NCBI GenBank assembly: GCA_914767715.1
Contig: OU612071.1
Coordinates: 15,558,948 to 15,622,947 of the forward strand
DNA length: 64,000 nt
Direction of reading: 5' to 3'
Origin: Membranipora membranacea
Taxonomy: Eukaryota > Bryozoa > Gymnolaemata > Cheilostomatida > Membraniporidae
A model generated the notes under the pieces. The model ran no database searches. It saw nothing but the letters and a program-made list of their open reading frames with translations, and was not told where the DNA came from. This document shows, piece after piece, positions 1 through 14,300 of this stretch. The translations under genes and the position numbers were made by a program. How positions within the stretch are numbered: position 1 is the stretch's first letter; every line of letters starts with the position of its first letter.

Positions 1-3000
1 CCCCTCATCGCTGTTATCTACATCCGTCACTGTGAGCGACCCTGTAGGGGCTATAAGAGATTTCCCTGGGATGGGGGATAACTCCTCACCATTCTTATAC
101 CAGCTACAAACATGAAATAATCAGTTACCAAAGGTTGAGACAAATCATCGCATTGTCAAACAAGAGAGACAGAAACTCAGCATTCGATCAGAGACTCAAG
201 TCGTTCTTGAATTATTTAAAGAAAGGTTTTCCAAATGAAATAGCGACCCTCCTACAATAAGATTTTAAATAAGGTATGAGTATGAGTATGGTATGAGTTG
301 TATTATGGTTGTCATCAGTATTCTACAGTTATGCTTAGTGAATATTTACAGTTCTAAACCCTAGGCAGTAAAACATCCCTCTTGAGAAAAAATCTTAAGC
401 TGACCTATCGCATCTAATATAACATATTCACAATCTTGAGCTGACCTATCACATCTCAACTAACATATTCACAATCTTGATCTGACCTATCACATCCTAT
501 ATAACATATTTACAATCTTGAGCTGACCTATCACATCTAATATAACATATTTCCAATCTTGAGCTGACCTATCACATCTCATATAACATATGAACAATCT
601 TGAGCTGACCTATCACATCTCATATAACATACCTGACAACAGGTTTAGGGTTACCGACTATGACATTACACTGTAGGAACATAGTCTCCCCCTTAGTGTG
701 CTCGACGAGAGGACTCATGAAGGCGATCACAGGCTCGATAATACCGGTAATAATAACACTAGCCGAGGCCTCGTCACTACCAAACTGGTTATCTGCTGTA
801 CATATATATGTACCTTCATCATCCTTCTGTATATCTATAATATAAGGTCAGTAAGTCATAATGAGGTGTCTTAAAGAAAATCCCGCTATGTAATTTTCAG
901 GAATTTCCAGATGTGTATGAGAAATTCCAGTGTAGCGTTGCGTTGTGGGAAAGTTGTGAACTGTTCATGTAAATATGTATGTACGCTCGTCGTCCTTCTG
1001 TATATCTGTAATATACAGTCAGTAGGTTATAATTAGGTGTGTTAAAGGATATCCCACAATGCAATGTTCTGGAATTCCCAGTGGGCTACTGGCGATTTGT
1101 CTAACATAGCATAATGGGAGTGTTGTCATCTTTCTCTTCTCTCCGTTATACGATGTCAGTAAGTTATAATTCGGCACGTTTCTAAAATATCCCGTTATGC
1201 AGTATTCGATACTAGATGTATATAAGAATTTGAGTCTGATGTTGCATTGCAAAAACTTCAATTCTTTCCCGGCAGAATGAGGAGGAGGACGCAATTCATC
1301 ACGGTATTTCAAGGTATTGAGGGATGTCCAAGACAAAACATGATGGACCTTTCCTGATTTGAGACCATCGACTAACTCTTCCTAATTTAACACCTAGTGC
1401 TTGTGAGACCACAGCCACAATCTTTGACCAGGACCTTCTTACTGTGTTACCAAAATAGTTCAGTGCATTACCTCCGATATTGAGTGAGTTGTTCCTGTCT
1501 ATAGTAATATGAGGTTCTGTAAGTAGCTCTGTGATTGGTCGACCGTCGCGTGACCAGGTAATACCAGGCTGAGGATATCCACTAGCAGCACATGGCATCT
1601 GGAGGTGAGAGTTGATGTCTATCTGTATACTTCTGGGTGGGCTGGTTATGATGGGTACAGCTACAAATGATTATAAAAATCTATAAATCATAATCATAAA
1701 ATCATAAATCATAATAGATGAAGTCACAAATAGCACATCTGATTTACCTTCAAGTGTTAGGAGGGTTTTTCAATTGGAGTGAGTTAGGTGTTTGAATCTA
1801 ATCCCTGCAAGAACTCCAAACTTGGTTTTTCGATTAGACAAAGTTATTCCCAAAATGCTCACTCCTCTATGGAACAAGCAGGTCTCATTTATCAAAGCAA
1901 GGTTTTATCAGAGAGCAACTTTGGCAGCTTTCAATGTTAGAACCATAGACTTAATATACAGTATTTTAAGTCTATGGTTAGAACCCTCTGGTGATTAGAA
2001 TACAATATCAAACCCAATTTTAGAGCAATGGAGCTAAGACATAGTCAATGGTAAGCTTATAAACAAGTTTCACCAGATGAACCTTCTTTACTCACATCCG
2101 ACTTCCAGTTTGATATTAGCCTGATCCTCCCCGGCTGAGTTTTTAGCCACACAGGTGTAATCTGCAGCATCTGTAGGCTGAGCACCGAGTATCATCAGCT
2201 CCCCACTGGCAGTCACTCTCACAAAGGCGTTACCTTCATTTATCTGCCGAAAATCATGAGTTAGAATGGTTGGAATATAGAAAACAGCATTTTTATGAGA
2301 GAAAATATCAAACAGAAGAAACTTTTCTAAATATCATCAAGATGTAAATACTAACTCACATCAAATTACACTAGCTGAGATGAGAGTTTATAAAAATGAG
2401 TTAAGCAAATGACATGAATTCTGCTATTTCCAAACTTTGAAAAATTGGGAATGAAATCCTAAGGGTAGCACAAAAATATTACAGAAATACTGGGTGCTTG
2501 TATTGTTTCCAATTTCAAGATCACCCAACTCAATGATTTGGAATAATCTCAAGTTGCAATTAGTTATGGCCTCATCCAAATCAACTTTATTGTTATTGGA
2601 AGAACAAAAAAAAAGCAAACAATTTTATATTTCTAACCTCTTTTTCATTCTTATACCAGGTGACAGTAGGGGACGGTATACCAGTAGCCTGACATACGAG
2701 AGCAGCTGAGTCTCCTTTAGCTACCAGCATAGAATTCTTCTCCAATCTTATATATGGAGCTTCTATGTATCTGGATCAAATAAAAAAGTTTGATCTAGAA
2801 ACAAACGCCAAAACTGTTCATTATTTCTATAGCACTTTATTGGCAGTGACGTACCACATACAACATTTTTTTCTAATTGACGAGAGAACATTTTGTGAGG
2901 GATCATATGCTATATCAGGTTGAAAAAAAAGATCCCTGAAAACAATCTGTGCTGTGAACGTTTTAACACTTGTCTGTTCCAGTGCTTTTCTCACGATAGG

Positions 3001-5396
3001 TCAAAGCGGTTTGATTCACAGGCAAGTAGACAAGGTATGGATACCGAAACACTGTAGGGAGAACGATAAAATAGAATCAATGGAAATCACGTTCAAGGAA
3101 CCATCGCTTACTCATTACAATAACTGTCATCATTGAATCACAATCTAAAGTGAGATCTAATTCTTATAGCACTTACCTGACATTAGAAGTAGCGACAGCA
3201 GTGCCGGCTATGTTAGTAGCCACACATTCATAAGCACCAGAGTCAGATCTAATCATGTCTCTCAGTATCAGCTCATTATCCTTGACCTCTGTAAAATAAC
3301 AAGCATATACAGTGTGGTTATAATCAGGGCTGAGAAGAAACAAACAGGGCATGAAAACTAAACTTTCCAATGCTGCAAGTTAAGCCTTGAACTCTTATTC
3401 GGTTTTTTTTTATGAAAATGATGCAAAGATTTTAAGATTAATGTTGTAATCATAGTTTCTGTATTAACTATGTACTGATTGGGCCCCAAAATTTTAGCAG
3501 GAGAATCATTGTTGTTGCGTACTTCTTGAATTTAACTTGAGGTCGAAAACAATTCCAATACAGTAGGATGAGTTTTGGTAGATGACACTCACGTATTCTA
3601 TCAGTAGACCTGAGTTCCCTGCCTCTGCGCCTCCATCTAATACGGGCCGGGGGTGACGCCTCCGCTGTACACTTCAGTTTAGTCTCACCTCCAGCAACAA
3701 AATCTACCTGATGTGGCTTCAGCTTCACAACAGGAGAAGCTCCAACCTATAATCAAACACAACTCAATGGCTCGATTAACAGCTCAATAAAAAGTCAATT
3801 ATACATAACTTGGAGTTGTCCCCTTTATCTCATAGAGAGGACAATTCATGATTACACAGCTTACATATTTTTGCTGTATAAATATTTTGCAAACTGAAGC
3901 TAGTAGATGCACAATTATCAATTTAGTAAAGGAATCATATTTTCAAAAAGGAACTCATGTAAAAAGCTTACCAGCCACCCAATATGCAATTAAGTTGCTT
4001 GGCTTTTGAAGCCTGACAGTTTACATGTTCTACTGCTTCCGGCTTTTTGCATGCATTCCAGCACATAACTGTTAAATATCATACCTTGAGGAATACTTGA
4101 AGTCTTGTTTTTCCTCCGATATTCTCAGCCTCACACACATACCATCCCTCATTGTTCTCTTCCACTTGAGTTATAGCCAGAGATCCATTTGCCATAGACA
4201 TAACGGCGGGTAGTGGTATGTCTCTCCCTAGAATGAAAAGAAGCAGTACAGTCAATTACTCAAAGCCTTATTAAAACATAACAGAGGGATATTTTCTCAC
4301 CGCAACAACAACACATTTCGATTTTATCACCAAGAAAATAGGCAACTTTTATTTGAACAACACCACGACGGGGTCTACTACAATAATTCTCGACTTGTTC
4401 CATCAATCAACTGAGGTAAAGTAAAAAAGTTTCAATTCTGCAAGCACAAGGGAAACCTTGAAGACAGAACAAATTATGATAATAATAACTGTAGAGAGAC
4501 TAGGTCAGAGAACTTGGTTTGTCTGGTTTAAAGCTTCAGTGAATCTGGCTTCATAGTATTGTTAAAATAACACGATAACATTCCCATAATGCATTGTATT
4601 CCTCACTCACCACTGTATGTGGAGACTCTGTACCACCTCATATCATACTCCACATTACTCTCAATAACACAGTCTAATATAGCCTTATCCCCTGGTGCTA
4701 CAGTAACATTCACAGCGGGCCTGATGTAGGGTGGGGGGTCTGTCACATCCAACATACCCGTCCCTATACCGACTCCTACATCGCTCTCAGCTTGACAGCT
4801 ATAGTTACCCTCTTCTGATAGTGTTAGATTGAAGAGGGTTATGGAGATACTCTCTGTCTGCCTACAAAAAATTGTCAAAACCCATATGCGTGTTTATAAT
4901 ATATCATAGTAATTTCATTGCTAAAAAGCGTCAACCTGTCATTTTGCAGCTCAAAATCGATTCCAGCTATCCATAGGTTTGGTCCATTTGCCTGCATTCC
5001 GAGTCGCTCCCGATCCTGATCCACTGCAACGTGAACAGGGAAGGGAGCAACTGGAATGCAGGCAATCGGATTAAACTTGTTCTAATAGGAGATGCACTAA
5101 AACCCTGAAATCCTTGAGTTCTTTGAGAAATCAGTTTTAATTTGTATACCATATCTTTGACTTGACTTTACATCCTAGTCCAAACAGACCTGGCGATGAT
5201 GAATGGAGTGCCAGTACGATATCAGGAATGACTGCCGGCACCGGAAATCGAACTTGGACCTCACATCCACAAGCCGAGCTTACATACCTGAAGTATTGTT
5301 CAGGACTGATAGGTGTATTATCTCTATACCAGCGTACAGTAAACGGTATAAGACTGTCTATAGCACAAAGTAATGTAGCAGATCCTCCGTAATGTC
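1..5396 (-). CDS. HMCN: Hemicentin exons 11-20: Ig domains 1-6 (sixth cut by window edge)
   Basis: Ten exons encode I-set type Ig domains, mostly two exons per domain. Ig1 uses exons 11-12 ([23 protein letters not shown]). Ig2 uses exons 12-13 ([24 protein letters not shown]). Ig3 uses exons 14-15 ([25 protein letters not shown]). Ig4 uses exons 16-17 ([25 protein letters not shown]). Ig5 uses exons 18-19 ([25 protein letters not shown]). Ig6 starts in exon 19 (MFLQCNVIV) and continues in exon 20 (WYKNG) to the window edge. Each complete domain keeps the Cys-Trp-Cys core and the DxGxYxC-like turn. Such repeats extend much further in the family, so the gene should continue to the left. Confidence 0.93.
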
Positions 5397-8300
5397 CTGA
5401 AACAAAATATTATGGAAGCTCAAATATCAAAAGGATAGGATCAAAAAATTTCAAAAGAATTTCATAATTTAAAAAAGTTCTTAGTACTATTAAGCATTAA
5501 TATATCAATTTATAATGCCAATGATCGCAAAAATATGTTTCTTTCAATGTTCATTCTGGTTTTCTTTTCTTTCTATATATTTATCTGGCACTGAGTGCAA
5601 AACATTTCCTTCGAGATGACTTAGGTTGCCAATAAAAAATATACATATATATGCAATCCAAAAATTAAGTAGCCTACATACCCAGAGTGTAGTTAGTGAC
5701 ATCGATGATCGGTCTCTTGGGTATGACAGCGCTGATAGCTGATTTACTACTTCTTATAAACGGATTTCCCGCCTCATCTACACCAGATACCTGTAATATA
5801 CAAACCAACACTGCAAATAAAACTCAGAACTCCCACAATGCATCTGCTACATGGAATCTTGAAATTCCCACAATGCATCTGCTAAATGGAAGTTGGATAT
5901 TCCCATAACGCATCTGCTAAATAGAAGTTTTAGCTTCCCACAATGCATCGGCAACATCGCGTACTTACTTCCCACAATGCATCTGCTAAATAGTATTTTG
6001 AAATTCCTATAATGCATCTGCTAAGTGGATTTTTCTAATACCCACAATGCATCTGCCACACGATATTCCAAGAGCAGGCTGATAACTGACACCTGTTGTG
6101 TGATCAGTAATATTGCATATTTACTACTGATAATTCAAAACATTTAATGATGGTAACTCTCCATTTCTTTTCGCAGTAATGAAAATGAGCATTCAGTAGA
6201 GACACTTCTAGAAACTCAGGTCAATGATAACAATTATGAGTTTTCTCAGGGCAGCGGCTGATGATTCATTGTGAAATGTTCCCAAGATACTAGGTCAATT
6301 ATAATGTATGAAAAATAATGAAAATAAAATTCATTGAAATGTGCAGTTTATCATCATTTGTATATTTTTATTTTAACTTTACTATTTTTATTAATATTAT
6401 CATTTTATGATCATTCTTTATTATTTATGTTTTTATATAATTATATTTAATTAAAAATGTCATTTGTATATCTAAAGGCTGTTTCTTACCTTGATATAGA
6501 AGTAACCCTCGGGAGGCATGATAAATGAGGTATTATACAGAGCTGGGTGGTCAGACAGCGTAAGAGGTAGTGAGCGTATAGTCTGTCCATCCAGACTGAT
6601 AAAATCTATCTGATGGAACACAACTCCATCCTCGACCCCTGTACCATTGATATATGTGTACATCGGTAGTCCTGAAACAAGACACAATAACGATAAAAAG
6701 CCACTGACATGGCAACATGTCTTAGATTACTAGTTTTCAGAGTGAAATTCTGAAATATTGTGTAACCTGAGTTTCAAACTCGTGAAGTCAACGTATAACG
6801 CATCCAATGAATACATGACTCCAAAAAACTATGACAAATCAAACATAGTGGGAAGAAAATGTTAATTTCCACAAAAACACAGAAAACAAAAAAACCACAA
6901 GTATTATAATGATAAAAGGGAAATTTACCTGCAACAGGTCGGGCATAAGCTGTATCAAAGGTAGATATATCCCCTACTCCAAATCTCTGTGTGAAATCTA
7001 GTGAACTTATACCTGAAATAGAAATTATTAGAAGAGTTACAAGTCATAACAACAAACTTTGATTGAATGAATTGCTATAAACACTCAGCAATCCTATATG
7101 GAGTTTTCGAGTAATTTGAAGGAGCCACGTGTCTTGACAATCACACCGCTCTGAATTCTTGCTATTGTTATGTAGTTCAATCATGGAGTGAAAGTTTAGG
7201 AAACAAAAGCTCTAATACACTATGTTTCCAAGGTTCGATTTTGTGGTTCACTCCAATTTCGAATGGTTAGAATCCAGTGGATTCTAACCATTCCCATGAT
7301 GGGAAAAACATGAAAAGAGTCTGCCGCGGCCCGGCCTTGAACCCCAGCCTCCCGCTTTAACTCCCTTTGAAAGCATTGTGTGCAAGCGTGCTAACCATTC
7401 GGCCACGCCGCCAAGTAGGGAATCAGTAGAATAAACACGGTATGAATATTCGCGTCCAAAAAGTCATTCGTCACAATCGAAATTTGATTTTAATGCCATT
7501 TCCATGGGGCGATTACTCCCGAAATCCTTACAAAATCGAACCTTGGAAACATAGTGATTGTTTCTCTTCATCTCAACAATAAAATGATAGACAGATAGCG
7601 ATCTTGGTGTATTAAATGTCACCTATTGCAGTATCTCCGCTGAGTGAAAGACAGGGGAGATAACCCTTACCGGTGATTCTCAGCGTATGAGCTGAGCTAG
7701 CTGATATATCTAGAGTCCAGTTACCCGACTTAGGATCCTTCACATTTACTATGTATACATTCTTAAGTCTCAGTAGCTCTGTGAACTGATCGTCTGTAGG
7801 CGGATTACCTGGTAAATATAATACAAAATAATACAATAAACAACAATACAATACACAATAATATAATGCACAATATTACAATTCACTAATTACATTTTCT
7901 GAAACCGTAAATAAAATAGTGCAATAGTTAATGACGTCTTAGTATGCTTCATGTGCAGTAATAGTCATCGCTATTGAGCTGATCACTCAGTTCAAGTAGT
8001 GAAACTCTCCACAGGCTCCTAGTTACTGCCATTACATTGAAAATCACATCCCAACCAGTCTGGATTTGGATGTGATTGATATCAGAATGCCACTAACTAC
8101 AACCTGGATAGAGTTTCCCTACTAAACCTCAACTTGCATTACTGGTGGTGGCATTACAGTTCCAGCCACACATCAAACAATTTTGATTGGCCTGTGATCA
8201 ATAATGGAATGCCGCCACTACTATACGCAACCCAAGCGCCTCAATTATACTGATGATGATAAATCAAAAACTAAAAATATGGGATATGATTGATAACCGA

Positions 8301-11300
8301 ATGCCATTACCAGCAACGCAGGCAGAGTTTGAGCTATAAAACTAATCTAATGTTGTGAAAAAATCTAATGATGATGTCACAGACTGCCTTACCATCCTGG
8401 TCCCTGATTGAGATGAATGGATCCTCTCCACTAATAGATATAGTAAACTCTCGGAGATGGTTATCTACAGGTAGACTGAATACATTCTTAGCAGGTGTCT
8501 CCTGGTCTATAGATAGCAGGTTAACTTTACGTGTAGATATCGCTATCTTTACAAAGTTCAGAACCTGTGAATAAGACATGTTAAAGTGAAAATACTAGTA
8601 ATTTTGTGTTTCATTAAGCAAATATGGCGTGATATGTACAGTGAGAGAAAAATAGAATATTAATAATCAATGGGAAAACTGAGCAAACATGGTGATTCCA
8701 ATTAGTAGGGCCCCAACGTAGTTAAATACACTTTCCGTGGAACAAGCTGCTTTTATCTATATGAGAACAGTCGCTCTCAACAGTGTAGGGGATTTACCAT
8801 GATTATTTGTTTTTTCCATTCTTAATTAACAATCGATTTTGTTTCACAAGTACATGTTTCTTTTGCCTATTGACGTGGTTGATACAGACCCTTAATGTAT
8901 GGGAAAATATTACATATTTGTGACTGACCACAATGTAGCCTGTATCTGTTGGGATTCAAGAGCTTTTAAGCTGATATTTGTGTTCACTAGATTAGGTCTG
9001 TTCAATTTGTATTTGGAGTTGCTCCCCCTTAATGAGCCAGTTGCTTACCGGTGGAACGGTAGTCACACTTATTGGAGGCGATCGGATTGAACCCGATGTA
9101 GCTGATAACATAACTACAGATTCCACCACAAGCATTAATTGCGCCCTACTCTAAAAACTTCTGAAAGTAGAATTTAAATTAATCAATGTTCAAGTTGACA
9201 ATAAGATAATAGACTGCATACCTCGTTGACTTGATGTTTCTTGAGTAAGAAGACCTGTCCAGAGCTTGTACTGGCTATCTTCAGATAAGACATAAATCCT
9301 TCATGCTCATTATCTCCGCAATCTCCTGTCATCACAAACACTACCTACAATATAAAACATAAATGATATAATATATATTACAACGCGCACCTACAATATA
9401 CACAGTACTGAACTAGACTGGTTGATAGTAATGAACGGTACGGCGGAGTATGATAGTCTTTGTTACTCAACCAATTGGTATTTCCCTTTTTAATGGTAGC
9501 TGCATTGGATTGCTGACTAGGCCGAGTTGACTTGTTGAATCGGTAATTGCTACTTGATTTGGTTGAAAAGCTAAAGAATTTAGCAGAGAGGATTTACACA
9601 GCGACAAGCTCACAGGAACCCGAAAAGTTGATCTTATGTGGACCTAGTTTGCTGTAGGAGGGAACATTATAAAACAGAGCCAGACAATTCCATGGCCAAC
9701 TACCTGACAATCCTCTCACATTAACTGTTTCAATGATGAACTTATATGCGATGCAATGAAGATGCAATAAACCCACTAAAAATCGCAAGGGGTTGTACAG
9801 TATCTACCCTTCAGAATAAACGTTCCTCATATTGACAGGGAACGTCCAGTAACATACCTGACTCTCTTTACGCTGTATTAGAGATATGACCTCATCAGTG
9901 AGGTGATAGTCTTTAGCCCGAGCGTCAGTAAACACATAGATATAAGATCGGGGTAGTGATACCTCTAAGGCTTTCTTAATGGCTCCTATAGACATCTCAG
10001 GACAATCACCTCCTCCCTACCGAGAGAACAAACCATCGAGTAATGAAAAAATATCATTCTTAACAATATTTTTAACAAATTCACCTGATTCCTTAAGATA
10101 TTTGTTTTATGCACAGACTTATCTGTCATTTATGACTTAATCAGCAAATAAAATTGATAATATTCATTCTTCTTCAAAAACGAATTTAGCAATTCAAGTA
10201 AGACACTAGCGAGTGAACACTAAAATTATAACACCCGTCAAAACTGATCCTATCATATAATTAATTTGTCACTAGTGTCATTTCACAGAATTATCATTAA
10301 GAAAGACACAAATACACATTTCTTGTTTAAAAAAATTGATAGTAACTTAATCCATGGCTTGCTGTGATAAGACAGTGTTTGATCTGTTTCTAGTAAAGCT
10401 TCAGAGTTACCTCCTATTCTTTACTGAGACGACAACTCTGCAGCAAATTAATCGCTAATGAGTAAATGGGTAATTCCAGATAATCGTATAAATTCTGGTA
10501 GAATCATGACAAAACCTTCAAAAAACATTGCATTGTGGGATGTTGTTGAGACTTTTTCTAAGACTGATGATCAGGTTTAGAGAAATATATGGTAGCTAAA
10601 ATACTGTTTTAATCCTAAACTTAGATAAATCATGGAGGTTCCCCTGCATATGATTCGATATAAGTTATATATTTACCTGTACATATAGATAGCTGAGCTT
10701 ATCCTCAAATTCATCAGGGTCTGTGGTCACTGTAACTGGTCCAATTTCTGCAAAAAGAAAATAAATCAGATTAAATTGGATAGTTGATTAAAGTTTTTAA
10801 AAAAATAGTAATGATCTAACTGTCCGATGCTGGTTTTCAGTTTATTCTAGGAGGGAACTACTGCATGAAATAGCTGGGAAACCGTCATAAACTAATGATA
10901 TAAAGTGGTAAAAAAACATAAATAACGATGGTGCCCAAAAGAGGTCTTGCTGTCTTGCAGGCTTTAGTAGCATAGCACTTGGCTTTCTGAGCCTGCAAAA
11001 TGATGATCTTGTATCATGACGAACGAGGATGACTATTGCAAAAACCTTGTGGGCCTTTAGCGTTTGACATTGAAAAGGTCACAATGTTATCACATCACAT
11101 TCTCCCATAATTTGATGGACCGATATTGACTCTTTGAACTTACAGCCGATCAATCCGGGTCATACCTTTGTAGCATTTGTGCAACTACAGACTATGGCCA
11201 AATATCGATGACTTTGATGTGACGATAAAATAATACAGCTATATTATTTTAGTTTGCTTCGAACAAAAGATTGATACATCAATAAAAGAACCAGTCTTGC

Positions 11301-14300
11301 ATTCACACTACTTTCAGTTAGATTACTTTTTGTCTGCACAAAGCTGGTTCAGTCTCTACTTGTTCCCAGGGAAGGTCCCACCTTAGGCAAAATATTCCCA
11401 TGTTTAGATCGTGATCAACGAATTGATTTCACACAGATTTCAGCAGTGGGCCGTCTGAAGTAAGGCCACAAGTAAGACTATCCTAGAGGAGTTAACATTA
11501 GCCTCAGTTTGAGCAAGGAGTCCTTTAATCCGTGCCTTTGCTAAATGTTAGCTAGCAATAAATTTTGAAGATGCGCAAAATGGCAAAGGACCAGGGGCCA
11601 GGGACCAGTGTATTCGTCAAGAGTACTCTGTATCAGATCAGACAAGGGGAAGCAACTCTATATGTTAGCTAAAACTTAATCTACCTTTGTTCAAGGCTGA
11701 TATTGTGTTAATTTTTTGATAGACAGCAAAGCGCAGGCCTGACAAATTCCGTGAATATCTCGATATCCGCACCTCATTAGAAAGAGGCATAAATGTCGAA
11801 TTTAATCTTTAATGGATATGAGTTATTTGACATGATTGCCGCCTGGCAAACTTTTTTATTACAGGCTCTGCAGTTGGGCAATGAAAGTGCTATAATAAAA
11901 ATGATGATTGGGTGGTCACGTATATGATTATTTATATACATAGCCGAATCTTTCAATACATTATTGCTAACTCTGAGGAATACATATCAGCTAGAGTTTA
12001 GTTTAGCTGTTTTGGGGGTCATTGAATTTTAGCTACCCATAAATTTTGCTATTTCAAACATCTGCAGTAAGTTGAACTTTTCTCCAAAAGAATTCTGTTC
12101 ATCTCTAGGGTGTACAGGTGCAGCAAAGGTATTCTTGAAATTTATACGCAGCGCCATAATAAAATTATGATAAATGATGACCCATACACGTCAACATAGC
12201 TCCCTAATCACTATCTTGTCATTAAATAAAAGGTCACCAAATTTTTTATTATGACATGACAGCTACAAAGTATGGCGAGTGTATATCAAAATCTAAGTTG
12301 AAGTTTAGGCAGCACTTTGATAACGAAATAAAAATGAGAAACAGCGCCCGAATGTCAATATTCTGGTCAATTTTTGAGTTTTTTATTGTGACATGGCAGC
12401 TTCTGTAATAGTACCTGCATGTCGACATAAAGTCACTAATCAAAACCTTGTCATTAAGTAGGGTCATCGTAGGTTTTTTTTATTATGATTTGGGCTACGA
12501 GGTGAACTAAAATAGTCATTGAAAGTCAACATAAATAACAGATTACACTTTATTGACCCTCAGTTGTAATCCCAGATGAGGATGTCCTGGAATTTGCTAA
12601 AATATGATAAATATGAAAATTGACATGACTGCTATAATTAATAACAGCAGTATGCGATAGCTAAGTATAGATTGCATGCTGACACAAACTAACGGTTCAG
12701 TGCAAAGTTGTAACATGAATCACAGTATCACAGGCAACTGTGCAACTCATTCCAAGTCAAACACGTCATTTGGTCAACTCTGCAGTGCATGCTGACACTT
12801 CTAGGCTGGAATTTAAGCGACTAGGGAAATGATTTTGATTAAAATTCTTGGCAACAAGCTAGAGAAAACTTACATCAAAACCAACAGCGCTACGTAATCG
12901 CTGACTCAGACAGGATAATGCTGCCATGTTAAGGACAATGCGAACAAAACTGCGCTGTCAATCATATACTGCACCCAAGAAACACTAGAAAAACTTTGCA
13001 CTTTATGGGCATCAAAATATTATAACTCACAGAATTATAGATATAAATGAATATGTGCAATGTGTCACCTGAAAGTGTTGCTTTTACAAATTAAATGATT
13101 GAAATTGATACAAATATTTGCGACTCTGTGTCAGATAACTAGGGTTTTTAACTGTGATTGATATTTAAATTGCGTGTATTAGTGGTTTTGCAAACTTATT
13201 TGAGGTAAAATTAGAATCCTGCCTAAATAGAAATTATAACCATTAGGTATGTCACTGTCCAACGCAGGGTAGCGCTGAATGAGTCTGACTGTGAACTCTA
13301 CCAGGCCTATCCATCGTCAGGTCTTAGAGGTACACGGGAAACCAATGGAGGCAGATTCTAGGTAGTAGTTCTCCATATTGAAAACTGCTCCGATTGAAAA
13401 CATCATAGCCTTTTTTATGTGAGGGTTATGAATAGATGTTAAGTAATCAGACAGTTGATTTATGTTAGTCCGGCACAGCAAGAATCTTTACTGATTACTC
13501 CTGACAATCTAAATTTGTTCAAGCTCCCTTTGAGCTAAACCTGGGATATTTTGCAACAGCAAGATATGAACATCTCTAGTGCATTTTGTGAGATTATAAA
13601 TACCATCAACACAAATATATACAGAGGCTCACTTCACTGGAAAATCTTTTTAGCAAATTGCTCAAGTTAGAAAGTATTAGCAATTATGAGTAAAAGTCAA
13701 GAGGTTTCAGTCTCGGTATTTCACAATCCTTATAGTTAAAGCATAAATCAGATAGAAATCCCAGCCCTGTTATTACATGCTGTGTATTATTTATAGTAGT
13801 CATTGTTTGGGGTTACAAAACACCCTTTTGTTCTTGCTAAGTTATTTACAGGGGCCCCACTTGAAACTCTCACAATATTACAAAACAAAAGGAAGCTAAC
13901 TCACTAGTTGTACGGCCAGTCTTACGAAGAACAAAAATACACTCTCTTGTATCATAGAGCTAGGAGTTTGTGGGATAAACAAGCGATTAAATCTACTAAC
14001 ATATCTAAGGTGTTATCCAGTCATAGCTAGGAGGGCTAGGTGGGTTGCTGTCACAGGAATGAATGCTGTTTGGAAACTATTTCGATTAAGAAATTTCAGT
14101 ATGATTTTGCGGCTGATTTTATTCCTACATTTTCCACATGAATTCCTCTATCTACCAGTCTTTTGCCCATGCAGAATTAAACAAATTAAATTTGTCTGCG
14201 AAGTTTGCCCTATGTAGTTTGATGCAATAGTCACGAATGTTATGAAATCGTCACCTTTCAACATGCCCTACGTCTTTAACTTATACAAGTTAAAGCTATA

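Noticed and set aside
391-6062. Regular 41-bp and 35-bp arrays as CRISPR-like loci
   Set aside because: Units are contiguous with no unique spacers, no cas genes are present, and the host is a eukaryote. They are minisatellites.
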